From Bacteroides sp. (GTDB taxonomy: Bacteria; Bacteroidota; Bacteroidia; Bacteroidales; Bacteroidaceae), in NCBI GenBank assembly GCA_017621035.1, contig JAGATY010000021.1, positions 1 to 44,674 on the forward strand: a DNA stretch of 44,674 nt. The letters run 5' to 3'. Positions 34,298-40,913 of the stretch are shown piece by piece. The position numbers were made by a program, and so were the translations under genes. The notes beneath the pieces are model-generated. The model saw only the letters and a list, made by a program, of their open reading frames with translations. It was not told the DNA's origin and made no database searches. The first letter of the stretch is position 1. Every line of letters starts with the position of its first letter.

Positions 34298-34999
34298 TTA
34301 TTTCCGGTACTTCGCTTCTTCTGATTGCTTGTACAAGTCCACTTCGATGGCTACTTTCTTCTTGGAACTCTGCTTCTTAGTAGTGTCTATTGCTTGTACA
34401 TAGCCATCATTCTTATTGCCTCGCGGTTCCATTTTGCTCACCAGACGGCCGTTTTTGTAAAGGAAAGCACGTTGAATGTTTCCGTTCAATGATGAAATCA
34501 GGGTAACTCCATTGAATCTGATTTTGTATGCGTCATACATGGTGTCAAAGAATTGAGAATGATTCTTGGCATACTCTTCTTCAGGGAGATAGGTGATTAC
34601 ATCGGCTCGCATGAATTCTCCAAACTGACGCAGTATCAGTTTTGAGATGGCTTGGGTGTGGTGAGTAGTCAGTTCTCCGTTAAACAACAGTCGTAAGCGT
34701 GCCTTTATTTCTTCCTCAGGTTTCATAGGAACCACCACTATGTGCTGATTCATATGTTCCACATTGTAGGCTTCTTCCCACACCGGTACTACTTTGGAAA
34801 GAGCACCGGCTCTGGTTGTTGCCGACTTGTTTACCTTTGGCAAGGCGAGTACCTTTTCGTACTTCTCTTTTACGGACTCTATTCTGCCCATGAACTGGGC
34901 ATTCTTCATCTCTTCCTCAGTGGGTTGCGTCTTATTGTCCTGACAAGATGCAAGCAGGCAAACGGAGGTGAGAATTATTAGTTTGATAAGGTTGTTCAT
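34298..34999 (-). CDS. Exported lipoprotein of unknown function, paralogue 1
   Basis: 233 residues from MNNLIKLIILTSVCLLASC; Cys19 is the predicted acylation site and an ATG at 35023 is less likely. The body shares an ordered set of motifs with two genes upstream in the cluster (36951-37613 and 37615-38304): LPKV, then W/KENAY-like (VWEEAYN), PMKPEEEI, VITYLPEEEY, GVTLISSLNGNIQRAFLYKNGRLVSKMEP, and the ending QSEEAKYR. That order argues for one family. I do not recognise it. It is the last gene of the cluster. A long repeat-rich gap follows and I see no clear terminator. Confidence 0.78.
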   Translation of the reverse strand: MNNLIKLIILTSVCLLASCQDNKTQPTEEEMKNAQFMGRIESVKEKYEKVLALPKVNKSATTRAGALSKVVPVWEEAYNVEHMNQHIVVVPMKPEEEIKARLRLLFNGELTTHHTQAISKLILRQFGEFMRADVITYLPEEEYAKNHSQFFDTMYDAYKIRFNGVTLISSLNGNIQRAFLYKNGRLVSKMEPRGNKNDGYVQAIDTTKKQSSKKKVAIEVDLYKQSEEAKYRK

Positions 35000-35024
35000 A
35001 ATCAATTTTATTGTCGAGTACAAA

Positions 35025-35480
35025 TTATCTGGTCCTATATGTCAACTTAGACCATGCAGCAGCTTTGTGTTTTACATTTTGTATTACGAGCTTAGTCTCG
35101 GTTAGTTCCAGAATTTCACAAACACCGGCAGTTTTTGTTTCTTTTCCGTTCTTATCTACTATTGTTATGGGGTTTATAATATACTTTCCGTTTACATTCT
35201 TTCCTAGTTTGGATTCGTCAAATGTTGTCTCTATAGTATCAGATAAATAGAAGTAACCGTAATATATTTTGCGCCCCTCCGAATAGTCTGTGAAGTAAGT
35301 AATCTTTTCTGTCCCGAAAATCTTACCTTTATTGGGTTCAATACCTTGACTTCCTTCGTAGTCGAAGTACCATTCTTTGTTCATCAGCTTCTCTAGTGTA
35401 GAGGATTCTTGTGCAAAAACACTTGTAGATAACAGTAAAAAGCTGATGCAAAGCGTTATAAAAGTTCTTTTTGATTTCAT
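35025..35480 (-). CDS. Small exported protein of unknown function
   Basis: 151 residues with a signal peptide (MKSKRTFITLCISFLLLSTSVFA, 1-23). The mature part looks beta-rich: LMNKEWYFDYEGSQGIEP, IFGTEKITYFTDYSEGRKIYYGYFYLSD, KYIINPITIVDKNGKETKTAGVCEILELTETKLVIQNV. This resembles the lipocalin-like small proteins common in Bacteroides, where a W near the start and a closing LTETKLVI strand recur, but I would not assign it. It lies 25 bp before paralogue 1, so the two are probably co-transcribed. The 213-bp region upstream carries an opposing small-RNA candidate. Confidence 0.75.
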   Translation of the reverse strand: MKSKRTFITLCISFLLLSTSVFAQESSTLEKLMNKEWYFDYEGSQGIEPNKGKIFGTEKITYFTDYSEGRKIYYGYFYLSDTIETTFDESKLGKNVNGKYIINPITIVDKNGKETKTAGVCEILELTETKLVIQNVKHKAAAWSKLTYRTR

Positions 35481-35559
35481 AGTAATATGTTGTTTTAATG
35501 CTATGATTACTATTCCAGCCTTTTAGAAGTATCTATCCTTTCAACTTCTTGGCAGACTG

Positions 35560-35591
35560 TTTGCCTACTTCAATTTAAAACTTTACTTTTG
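35560..35591 (+). promoter_or_regulatory. Plus-strand promoter inside the exported-protein cluster
   Basis: TTTG (35560-35563), 20 bp, TACTTTTG (35584-35591): both boxes match the Bacteroidetes consensus, yet no plus-strand gene follows. It points at the hairpin terminator 35 bp downstream. Confidence 0.65.
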
Positions 35592-35597
35592 CGGCAC

Positions 35598-35677
35598 CAT
35601 CCTTTCTTTTAAGGTTAGGAAATAGGGAGCGGGAAGAATCAGTCGGCAAAACAGTATTCATGACCTGCTCCTTTTTT
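35598..35677 (+). ncRNA. Candidate small RNA antisense to the 35025-36152 message
   Basis: About 80 nt between a consensus promoter and a terminator: GGAGCGGG (35626-35633) pairs with CCTGCTCC (35664-35671) and is followed by TTTTTT (35672-35677). A small CCTT...AAGG hairpin lies near the 5' end. All neighbouring genes run the other way, so the RNA would be complementary to the 5' leader of the 35025-35480 gene and to read-through from the upstream gene. Confidence 0.5.
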
Positions 35678-35693
35678 CGTTTACTAAATCTAA

Positions 35694-36152
35694 TTACACA
35701 CTCATTGCAAAACCTATGTAGGTAATGTTGTTATCAGAGAATCCTATCTCTATGGGGTTATCCCAATGTTTCAGGTAGAGGTGGTAGCATCCTTCTTTCT
35801 TTAAGACCAGTCGGGTATCGGGAATGGAAGTAAGCTTTGAAATGTTGTCTCCCACTTTTATGATGCAACTGTTTATTCCGCTGACTGAATAGCGTGGAGA
35901 GGTCAGGCGAAAAGAGGTGAACCCATTGCCGGTGTCGAAGTGAAAGACATCTTCTCCATACTCCAGGTAGTGCACGGCTCCTAACTCGTTGGTGTCGGTT
36001 GCCTCTTTTGTGGGGTCATTGCCCAACTCAGCTTTGATTTGGCTGAGAGAGTAACACTTCCCAATCTCCAGTTTGTTTACTTGAATGCTTTGTGCTTGCG
36101 ACAAAGAGCAAAGCGAAATTAAGAGTGTAATAAGAGAAAGTTTTGTTTTCAT
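35694..36152 (-). CDS. Small exported protein, possible BamE/BLIP-like fold
   Basis: 152 residues from MKTKLSLITLLISLCSLSQA (signal peptide 1-20); the frame is open to 36200 but overlaps the upstream gene. The mature part contains two look-alike units, LEIGKCYSLSQIKAELGNDPTKEA and IIKVGDNISKLTSIPDTRLVL, of the K-x-G-x-S-x-x-x-(I/L) type seen in BamE/SmpA and beta-lactamase-inhibitor-like domains. This is an inference from spacing, not a firm family call. The stop of the preceding gene is 10 bp upstream. I do not know its function. Confidence 0.72.
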   Translation of the reverse strand: MKTKLSLITLLISLCSLSQAQSIQVNKLEIGKCYSLSQIKAELGNDPTKEATDTNELGAVHYLEYGEDVFHFDTGNGFTSFRLTSPRYSVSGINSCIIKVGDNISKLTSIPDTRLVLKKEGCYHLYLKHWDNPIEIGFSDNNITYIGFAMSV

Positions 36153-36162
36153 ATGTAGTAGT

Positions 36163-36906
36163 TTATAGGTGAGTACTAATGATTTCTCCTCTACTAGCAA
36201 TGCGTGTCTTCTTGTCCAGTAACGTTTCCGGAGAATAGGACTGCGATTTGTAATGTTTCTCTTCTGTCAAGAGAAACTTTCCCTCTTGGGTTATCTTGTA
36301 GGATGCATCGATACGTGCTCCTTGTAAGTTTTCTATCGGGCGGGAGTTTTGTATGATGTAGTCGTTGTGCGGAAAGGTTAATCTCTGAACATTGATTGTT
36401 AGGTTGCTGTTGAGCTGAGCTTCAATGGTAGTTACCAGATTGCCATATACTTCTCTGATAGGAAGATAGTCTATGATGTCACCATTGAAAGCAAATGAAA
36501 CAAGCCAATCTTTGTAGGCATTATGGTCGGGAGACTTTGCTCGGATTATGCCTAATATATACTTTCCATTGCTTTTGTTGAAAAGGTATAATAGACTAGT
36601 TTCTGCATCGTTACGGCTTTTGTCGTGCTTGTTCACATTGACGTAAAAGGGCGCATAATTGTTTCTGTAGAAGTGAGAAAAAGTTCTTATTCGCTTTGTC
36701 CTTAAATTCTCGAAGAAGCTTTCATCGTATGAGATGGGAAACTCCAAGAATCCATACTTCTCAGTAACTCTGTAAACGTTTTGCAGATATTCGTCACTGA
36801 GGTCGTTTAGAGAAACCGTTTGTTTTTCTAAAGCTATGTTGTTTTGTGCCGAGGTGAATGAGACAACGGCAAACAACAGAAGTAATGAGATTAAATAGCT
36901 TTTCAT
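36163..36906 (-). CDS. Exported protein of unknown function
   Basis: 247 residues with a signal peptide (MKSYLISLLLLFAVVSFTSA, 1-20). No motif I recognise. Features are an aromatic-rich beta-like core (FSHFYRNNYAPFYVNVNKH, TSLLYLFNKSNGKYILGIIRAK, WLVSFAFNGDIIDYLPIREVYG) and a polar C-terminus. GDIIDYLPI loosely recalls the TYLP motif of the three paralogues, but the order of motifs is different, so I keep it separate. It sits between paralogue 2 (44 bp upstream) and the BamE-like gene (10 bp downstream). Confidence 0.72.
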   Translation of the reverse strand: MKSYLISLLLLFAVVSFTSAQNNIALEKQTVSLNDLSDEYLQNVYRVTEKYGFLEFPISYDESFFENLRTKRIRTFSHFYRNNYAPFYVNVNKHDKSRNDAETSLLYLFNKSNGKYILGIIRAKSPDHNAYKDWLVSFAFNGDIIDYLPIREVYGNLVTTIEAQLNSNLTINVQRLTFPHNDYIIQNSRPIENLQGARIDASYKITQEGKFLLTEEKHYKSQSYSPETLLDKKTRIASRGEIISTHL

Positions 36907-36950
36907 ATCTGCAGGAATTAGTTGGTTAAGTGTTACTTCTAAGATTTTCC

Positions 36951-37613
36951 CTAATTTTTTAGTTCTCTATAATTAGCCTCTTTCGATTGGGCATAGATGT
37001 TGATAATGAGATTGATGTCCCTATCTTCCCCTTTCAGAATAATAGTTTGGATGTCTGAGTTTAGTTTTCGGGGAATCAATTTTTCAATAGGTCTTCCATT
37101 CTCCCAAATATATCCTAGGACGATTCCTCCCCTCTTGGTTGAGAGAATTGTGATGCCGCTATATCCACAATGTGCCGGTATGTAGAATCCCATTTTATCA
37201 AGGATATGTTTGTTATCATCCCAATACTGCTTTTGAGGTAAATAGGTAATGATGCTATTATTAGTCTTGCCACCATTTCTTCTTATAAATAACTTGGCTA
37301 GTGCCTTTGTGTATTCCACGGTGCTTTCTCCGTCTTCTACATATACAATACGTGCCCCTAATTCTTCTTGGGATTTTAAAGGGATGGCTGTTATTTCCTG
37401 ATTATCTTTGGAGGCATCGTATGTGTTTTCTTTATCTTCGGTAATATCACTATAGTCCATGCCACGAAATTCGCGTGAAAAAGTATCAAACTTAGGAAGT
37501 GATACTGTAACTCTCTTCTTTTTAGGACGAACCTCTTGTGCTTTGGTCAATACCCAAGATGGCGACAATAAGAAGCAGCCGACAATCAGTAATATATAAT
37601 GGAAACCTTTCAT
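36951..37613 (-). CDS. Exported protein of unknown function, paralogue 2
   Basis: 220 residues from ATG 37613 (MKGFHYILLIVGCFLL), which follows the preceding TAG by one base; a GTG at 37655 would overlap that gene. A signal sequence occupies about 1-24. Motifs in family order: VSLPKFDTF, DKENTYDAS, AIPLKSQEELGARIVYVEDG, SIITYLPQKQY, YSGITILSTKRGGIVLGYIWENGRPIEKLIP and the ending QSKEANYREL. It is closest to paralogue 3 in the middle and to paralogue 1 at the C-terminus. Function unknown. Translation is likely coupled to paralogue 3. Confidence 0.75.
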   Translation of the reverse strand: MKGFHYILLIVGCFLLSPSWVLTKAQEVRPKKKRVTVSLPKFDTFSREFRGMDYSDITEDKENTYDASKDNQEITAIPLKSQEELGARIVYVEDGESTVEYTKALAKLFIRRNGGKTNNSIITYLPQKQYWDDNKHILDKMGFYIPAHCGYSGITILSTKRGGIVLGYIWENGRPIEKLIPRKLNSDIQTIILKGEDRDINLIINIYAQSKEANYRELKN

Positions 37614-37614
37614 A

Positions 37615-38304
37615 CTAATATGGAGTTTGTTCTTGATTATTTTCTTCTTCTTCACTAGTTACGTGTAGCTTTATTTTAGCAGTTATACCATCTTTTCTTC
37701 CTCTAAATACAATGTCTCGTGTTTCTTTATCAGTTTTGGGATATAATTTTTCTATTAGTAGACCGTCTTTCAATATCGCAACAACTTGTATCTTCCCATT
37801 TAATCCGGAAGTAATAGCTATTCCGCTGAAGGCATACCTTTGAGGATTGGTGATTCTTTTTAAAACATCTTTGTTTTCTGTTAGATAGGTTATATCGGGT
37901 AAATAAGTTAATACGGATGCTTTCATCTGTTTGTGTAAGTTGGAGTAGCGAACACTGATATATGAAAAGAACTGTGTTGAAAATTGTTTTGTTTTTCCAT
38001 CTTTTGTAATGAAAATATCTGCATCAAGAATCTTTTCACTTTTTAAGGGTATCCTTGTTTCTTCTATGAAAGAACTTGTTGCATCATAAGCATTTTCCCA
38101 ATCAATCATTACATCGGTAAGGTCTATGGATTGTTGGTTGCTATTAGATTTGCAAACTTTGGGTAAGGATACTTTGGTATAGCTATATGTTATATAGTGC
38201 TGGGCTGTTAAAAGCTGACTTTTCCAATCTCTGGCAAAACAAAGGAATGAAGTCCATAGTAGAAGAACTATGGTAGTGATAATTTTATAAGAAGTATGCT
38301 TCAT
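37615..38304 (-). CDS. Exported protein of unknown function, paralogue 3 (first gene of the cluster)
   Basis: 229 residues with a signal sequence (MKHTSYKIITTIVLLLWTSFLCFA, 1-24). Family motifs: KVSLPKVCKS, MIDWENAYDATS, RIPLKSEKILDADIFITKDG, ASVLTYLPDITYL, FSGIAITSGLNGKIQVVAILKDGLLIEKLYP. The C-terminus is acidic and Gln/Glu-rich and lacks the EA-x-YR ending of the other two. It heads the six-gene run of exported proteins. A -7 box and two GTAC palindromes lie upstream (38369-38453), the same arrangement as before the TPR regulator gene. Confidence 0.75.
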   Translation of the reverse strand: MKHTSYKIITTIVLLLWTSFLCFARDWKSQLLTAQHYITYSYTKVSLPKVCKSNSNQQSIDLTDVMIDWENAYDATSSFIEETRIPLKSEKILDADIFITKDGKTKQFSTQFFSYISVRYSNLHKQMKASVLTYLPDITYLTENKDVLKRITNPQRYAFSGIAITSGLNGKIQVVAILKDGLLIEKLYPKTDKETRDIVFRGRKDGITAKIKLHVTSEEEENNQEQTPY

Positions 38305-38368
38305 GGCTAAACGTATTTAAATTACAGTCGTTTTAAAGTTTAAAATTTCTTTTGAGGAAAACTTTTTG

Positions 38369-38453
38369 CAAATATAGGCTGTGGCAAATCTTTCTTCCTA
38401 ATAATTTGGTACTGAAAAAGTACTAATTTTCATTGTCGGTACTGGAAAAGTAC
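38369..38453 (-). promoter_or_regulatory. Promoter A with paired GTAC-N7-GTAC sites
   Basis: Minus strand, upstream to downstream: palindrome at 38439-38453, 15 bp, palindrome at 38409-38423, 32 bp, -7 box TATATTTG at 38369-38376. The ATG of paralogue 3 is about 65 bp downstream. The position where TTTG (-33) belongs reads AGGA. The sites are GTAC-TTTTCCA-GTAC and GTAC-TTTTTCA-GTAC. The pattern suggests an activator-dependent promoter. Confidence 0.72.
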
Positions 38454-38479
38454 TAATAAACTATGCCCCATAGCGATTC

Positions 38480-40900
38480 CTACTTTACGGTGAATTGCTT
38501 TTGTGCATGAATGATTTGGCCGTCGATGGTTACGCCTTGTATAAGGATGGTGTAAGTGCCTTCTCTGTCGCCGGTATAGAATTGGAAAGAGGCTTTCCCG
38601 TCCGGAAGGAAACGTACGCAAGGCTCCCAGTGGAGAGTGCGACGTTGGTCACGCTTGACAAGCGTATTGGGAGTGTACTTGGGGGAGTAGAATGCAACGG
38701 GCTTTTGATATCCTAAGGGAGTATAGCCGGCTATATTGACCTTCTCGAAAACATTGCGCCCTCTGCTTCCGGGTTTGGTCTGTATGATGATGAGGGTACC
38801 GATGTTGCGGAAGCCCCACTGGGTGTTGGTAGCATTCTTCATTACCGTGATGCTTTCCACATCGGCAGCACGCATTTGTAGTACCTCATTGATGGAACGC
38901 TCTTCTCCATTGACGACGGTGGCTACATCTGATTTCTTCATGCGCATGTTGGAACCATAGGAAGAACCGCCACGCACACCGATAGTGCCGTTGACAACAG
39001 AGACACGGGGAATACTGTTTAGCAATTCATACATATCGTAGGCATGTTTCTTGGCAATAAAGTCCGGCCCATAGGTAGTACTGCTGGCATTGTTGGGGAT
39101 GATGTTCTTGGGTAATCGTCTTCCCACGATGTTTACTTCTTCCAAGGCTATGACTCGTATAGTGCTGTCGTTAAGAGCGTTGATGTTTAGCTCCCGCTCT
39201 ACTTCACTACGATTTAGTAGGTTGTAGTGGGAGGCGTATGCCGGAATGCCTGGAAAAGACTCTTGTTGGAGAGTTATCTCAATGTCGTGGCTTCGGCCTC
39301 GGCGACTGAGTCCTCTGACAATGTATCGGGTACTGTCCGGAAACTCTAAATGGGTAAAACTGAAGCGACCCAGTGAATCGGCTACCTTCTCTTCATAAAA
39401 ACGAATGCCGGATATAATCATCAGCACAGGTGATTGCGGACGAGGCTTGCGACTGAACTCACTGATGACTTGCCCGTGTATTTCTTGTCCGATTTCTGGG
39501 CGAGTATGGGGATGGCGGTATTCTCCTTGCGCTACTTGAGGAATGTTATACCGTCGCCAGCCTTGTGTCATCATCAGTAAGTCGAGGTTTTGTTCTGCTT
39601 CTTTGTCATTGTTCTTGAAATAGGTCTCGGGTAGTTCAATGTTTCCTTGTAGTTCGGAAGTCAGTAATAGGTAAGTGTAAATGCTTGCGGGAGAGGTTGC
39701 TCGGGCATCTTCTTCCAAACAAACGGAGACAGAGAAGTTCCCCGGTTCCAAAGTGTCTGTGAGTTGGGCGTTGAGCATAGCCTGAACGGTTACAGCTTCC
39801 CGATTACTGTACTCCTCCTTGTCGGTTTGCAGTATGGTTTGTAATTCTTTGTCCGGGCGGTTGAAAACGAGACGTTCACTGAGTATTTGGTTCAGACTGT
39901 CGGCAAGCAGAACTTGTATGATACCGGCGGGCATCTGCTCTTTATTTATATATAAGGTGGATTGGTTAGGATTCCAAGGCCGGTTATAGAATATCAGGCC
40001 TCGACTATGCAAAATCAGTTGCATACCGGCCTTGTGTGGTGTGGAAGATGTGATGGCCAGCTTTCCTTTCACCCAATGGGTGGATAATACCGATGCATTG
40101 TCTATAGCAAGCGGTAGTTCGAATTCCTGATAACGATTCTGGGAGTTAAACACTTGTGCTACATACTCTTTTCCACTTTCTGCTTTCATTAGAAAGGTTC
40201 CCATGCCCCGATGGCTGTGAGTAAAGGTGGCAACGGTATCGCCACTTTCACGTTCAATAACTTGCCCGTAGACTTGGTCACTCCATCCTTCGTGATTGAT
40301 ACCCTTGAAAGCAACACGCCACGGAAGGCCGGCAGGAAGATAGCCTCCTTCGGGAAAGAATCCGACATCAAAATGTGAGGAGGTGTACATGGTAGTAGCT
40401 TCATTCACAGCTTTACCAATGGGATTGACGATGGCAATGGTGCTATGGAAGAAATAGTTCTCGGGCATGCTTTCCATCAGTCGTGTATAAGCACGCAGGG
40501 TGTAGTAACCTTGTGGAAGCATATCGTCCAATCTTATGTATCCATGATAAGAGTCTTTTTCCGGTCGAAGCTTAATACGGGTTTGTAATTTGTTTTGGGT
40601 ATTGATAAGTTCTACATAGATGTAGCGACTGACGGTTAGTGCATGGTGGGTGGCTGCATCTACCAAATGGGCACGTAACCAGATGGTATCACCGGCAATG
40701 TAACAGCTACGGTCGGTATGTAGAAATATCTTCTCTTGTGGGAAAAGTAAGAGTTGCTTGCGGAAACGTTGTGTGATGGAATCTGTTATTACATCTGTTG
40801 CAAAAGAGACAGTAGGAAACAGCATCTCTAGGCAGGTCAATAGCAGAATCAACTTGCAATAGCAGGGTAGAGAATGATATGTACAATTGCTTCTGTTCAT
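38480..40900 (-). CDS. MG2-domain plus TonB-plug protein without a beta-barrel
   Basis: 806 residues with a signal sequence (about 16-36). An MG2-type macroglobulin domain follows: EKIFLHTDRSCYIAGDTIWLRAHLVD (about 54-79) and MLPQGYYTLRAYTRLM. Further beta-domains run through the middle. A TonB-receptor plug domain lies near the end (about 610-700): YELLNSIPRVSVVNGTIGVRGG, VVNGEERSINEVLQMRAADVESITVMK, IGTLIIIQTKPG. The roughly 600-residue barrel of a true receptor is absent; the last 100 residues look like another beta-sandwich. It therefore cannot transport alone. It may serve as a surface adaptor, but that is a guess. It lies 13 bp after the TPR regulator gene and is co-transcribed with it. 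Confidence 0.85.
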   Translation of the reverse strand: MNRSNCTYHSLPCYCKLILLLTCLEMLFPTVSFATDVITDSITQRFRKQLLLFPQEKIFLHTDRSCYIAGDTIWLRAHLVDAATHHALTVSRYIYVELINTQNKLQTRIKLRPEKDSYHGYIRLDDMLPQGYYTLRAYTRLMESMPENYFFHSTIAIVNPIGKAVNEATTMYTSSHFDVGFFPEGGYLPAGLPWRVAFKGINHEGWSDQVYGQVIERESGDTVATFTHSHRGMGTFLMKAESGKEYVAQVFNSQNRYQEFELPLAIDNASVLSTHWVKGKLAITSSTPHKAGMQLILHSRGLIFYNRPWNPNQSTLYINKEQMPAGIIQVLLADSLNQILSERLVFNRPDKELQTILQTDKEEYSNREAVTVQAMLNAQLTDTLEPGNFSVSVCLEEDARATSPASIYTYLLLTSELQGNIELPETYFKNNDKEAEQNLDLLMMTQGWRRYNIPQVAQGEYRHPHTRPEIGQEIHGQVISEFSRKPRPQSPVLMIISGIRFYEEKVADSLGRFSFTHLEFPDSTRYIVRGLSRRGRSHDIEITLQQESFPGIPAYASHYNLLNRSEVERELNINALNDSTIRVIALEEVNIVGRRLPKNIIPNNASSTTYGPDFIAKKHAYDMYELLNSIPRVSVVNGTIGVRGGSSYGSNMRMKKSDVATVVNGEERSINEVLQMRAADVESITVMKNATNTQWGFRNIGTLIIIQTKPGSRGRNVFEKVNIAGYTPLGYQKPVAFYSPKYTPNTLVKRDQRRTLHWEPCVRFLPDGKASFQFYTGDREGTYTILIQGVTIDGQIIHAQKQFTVK

Positions 40901-40913
40901 GGTGAGAAAGTGT

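Noticed and set aside
33961-34380. A 139-codon plus-strand frame over the tandem repeats
   Set aside because: It translates the 22-nt repeats and then runs antisense into the paralogue 1 gene; no ribosome site or promoter.
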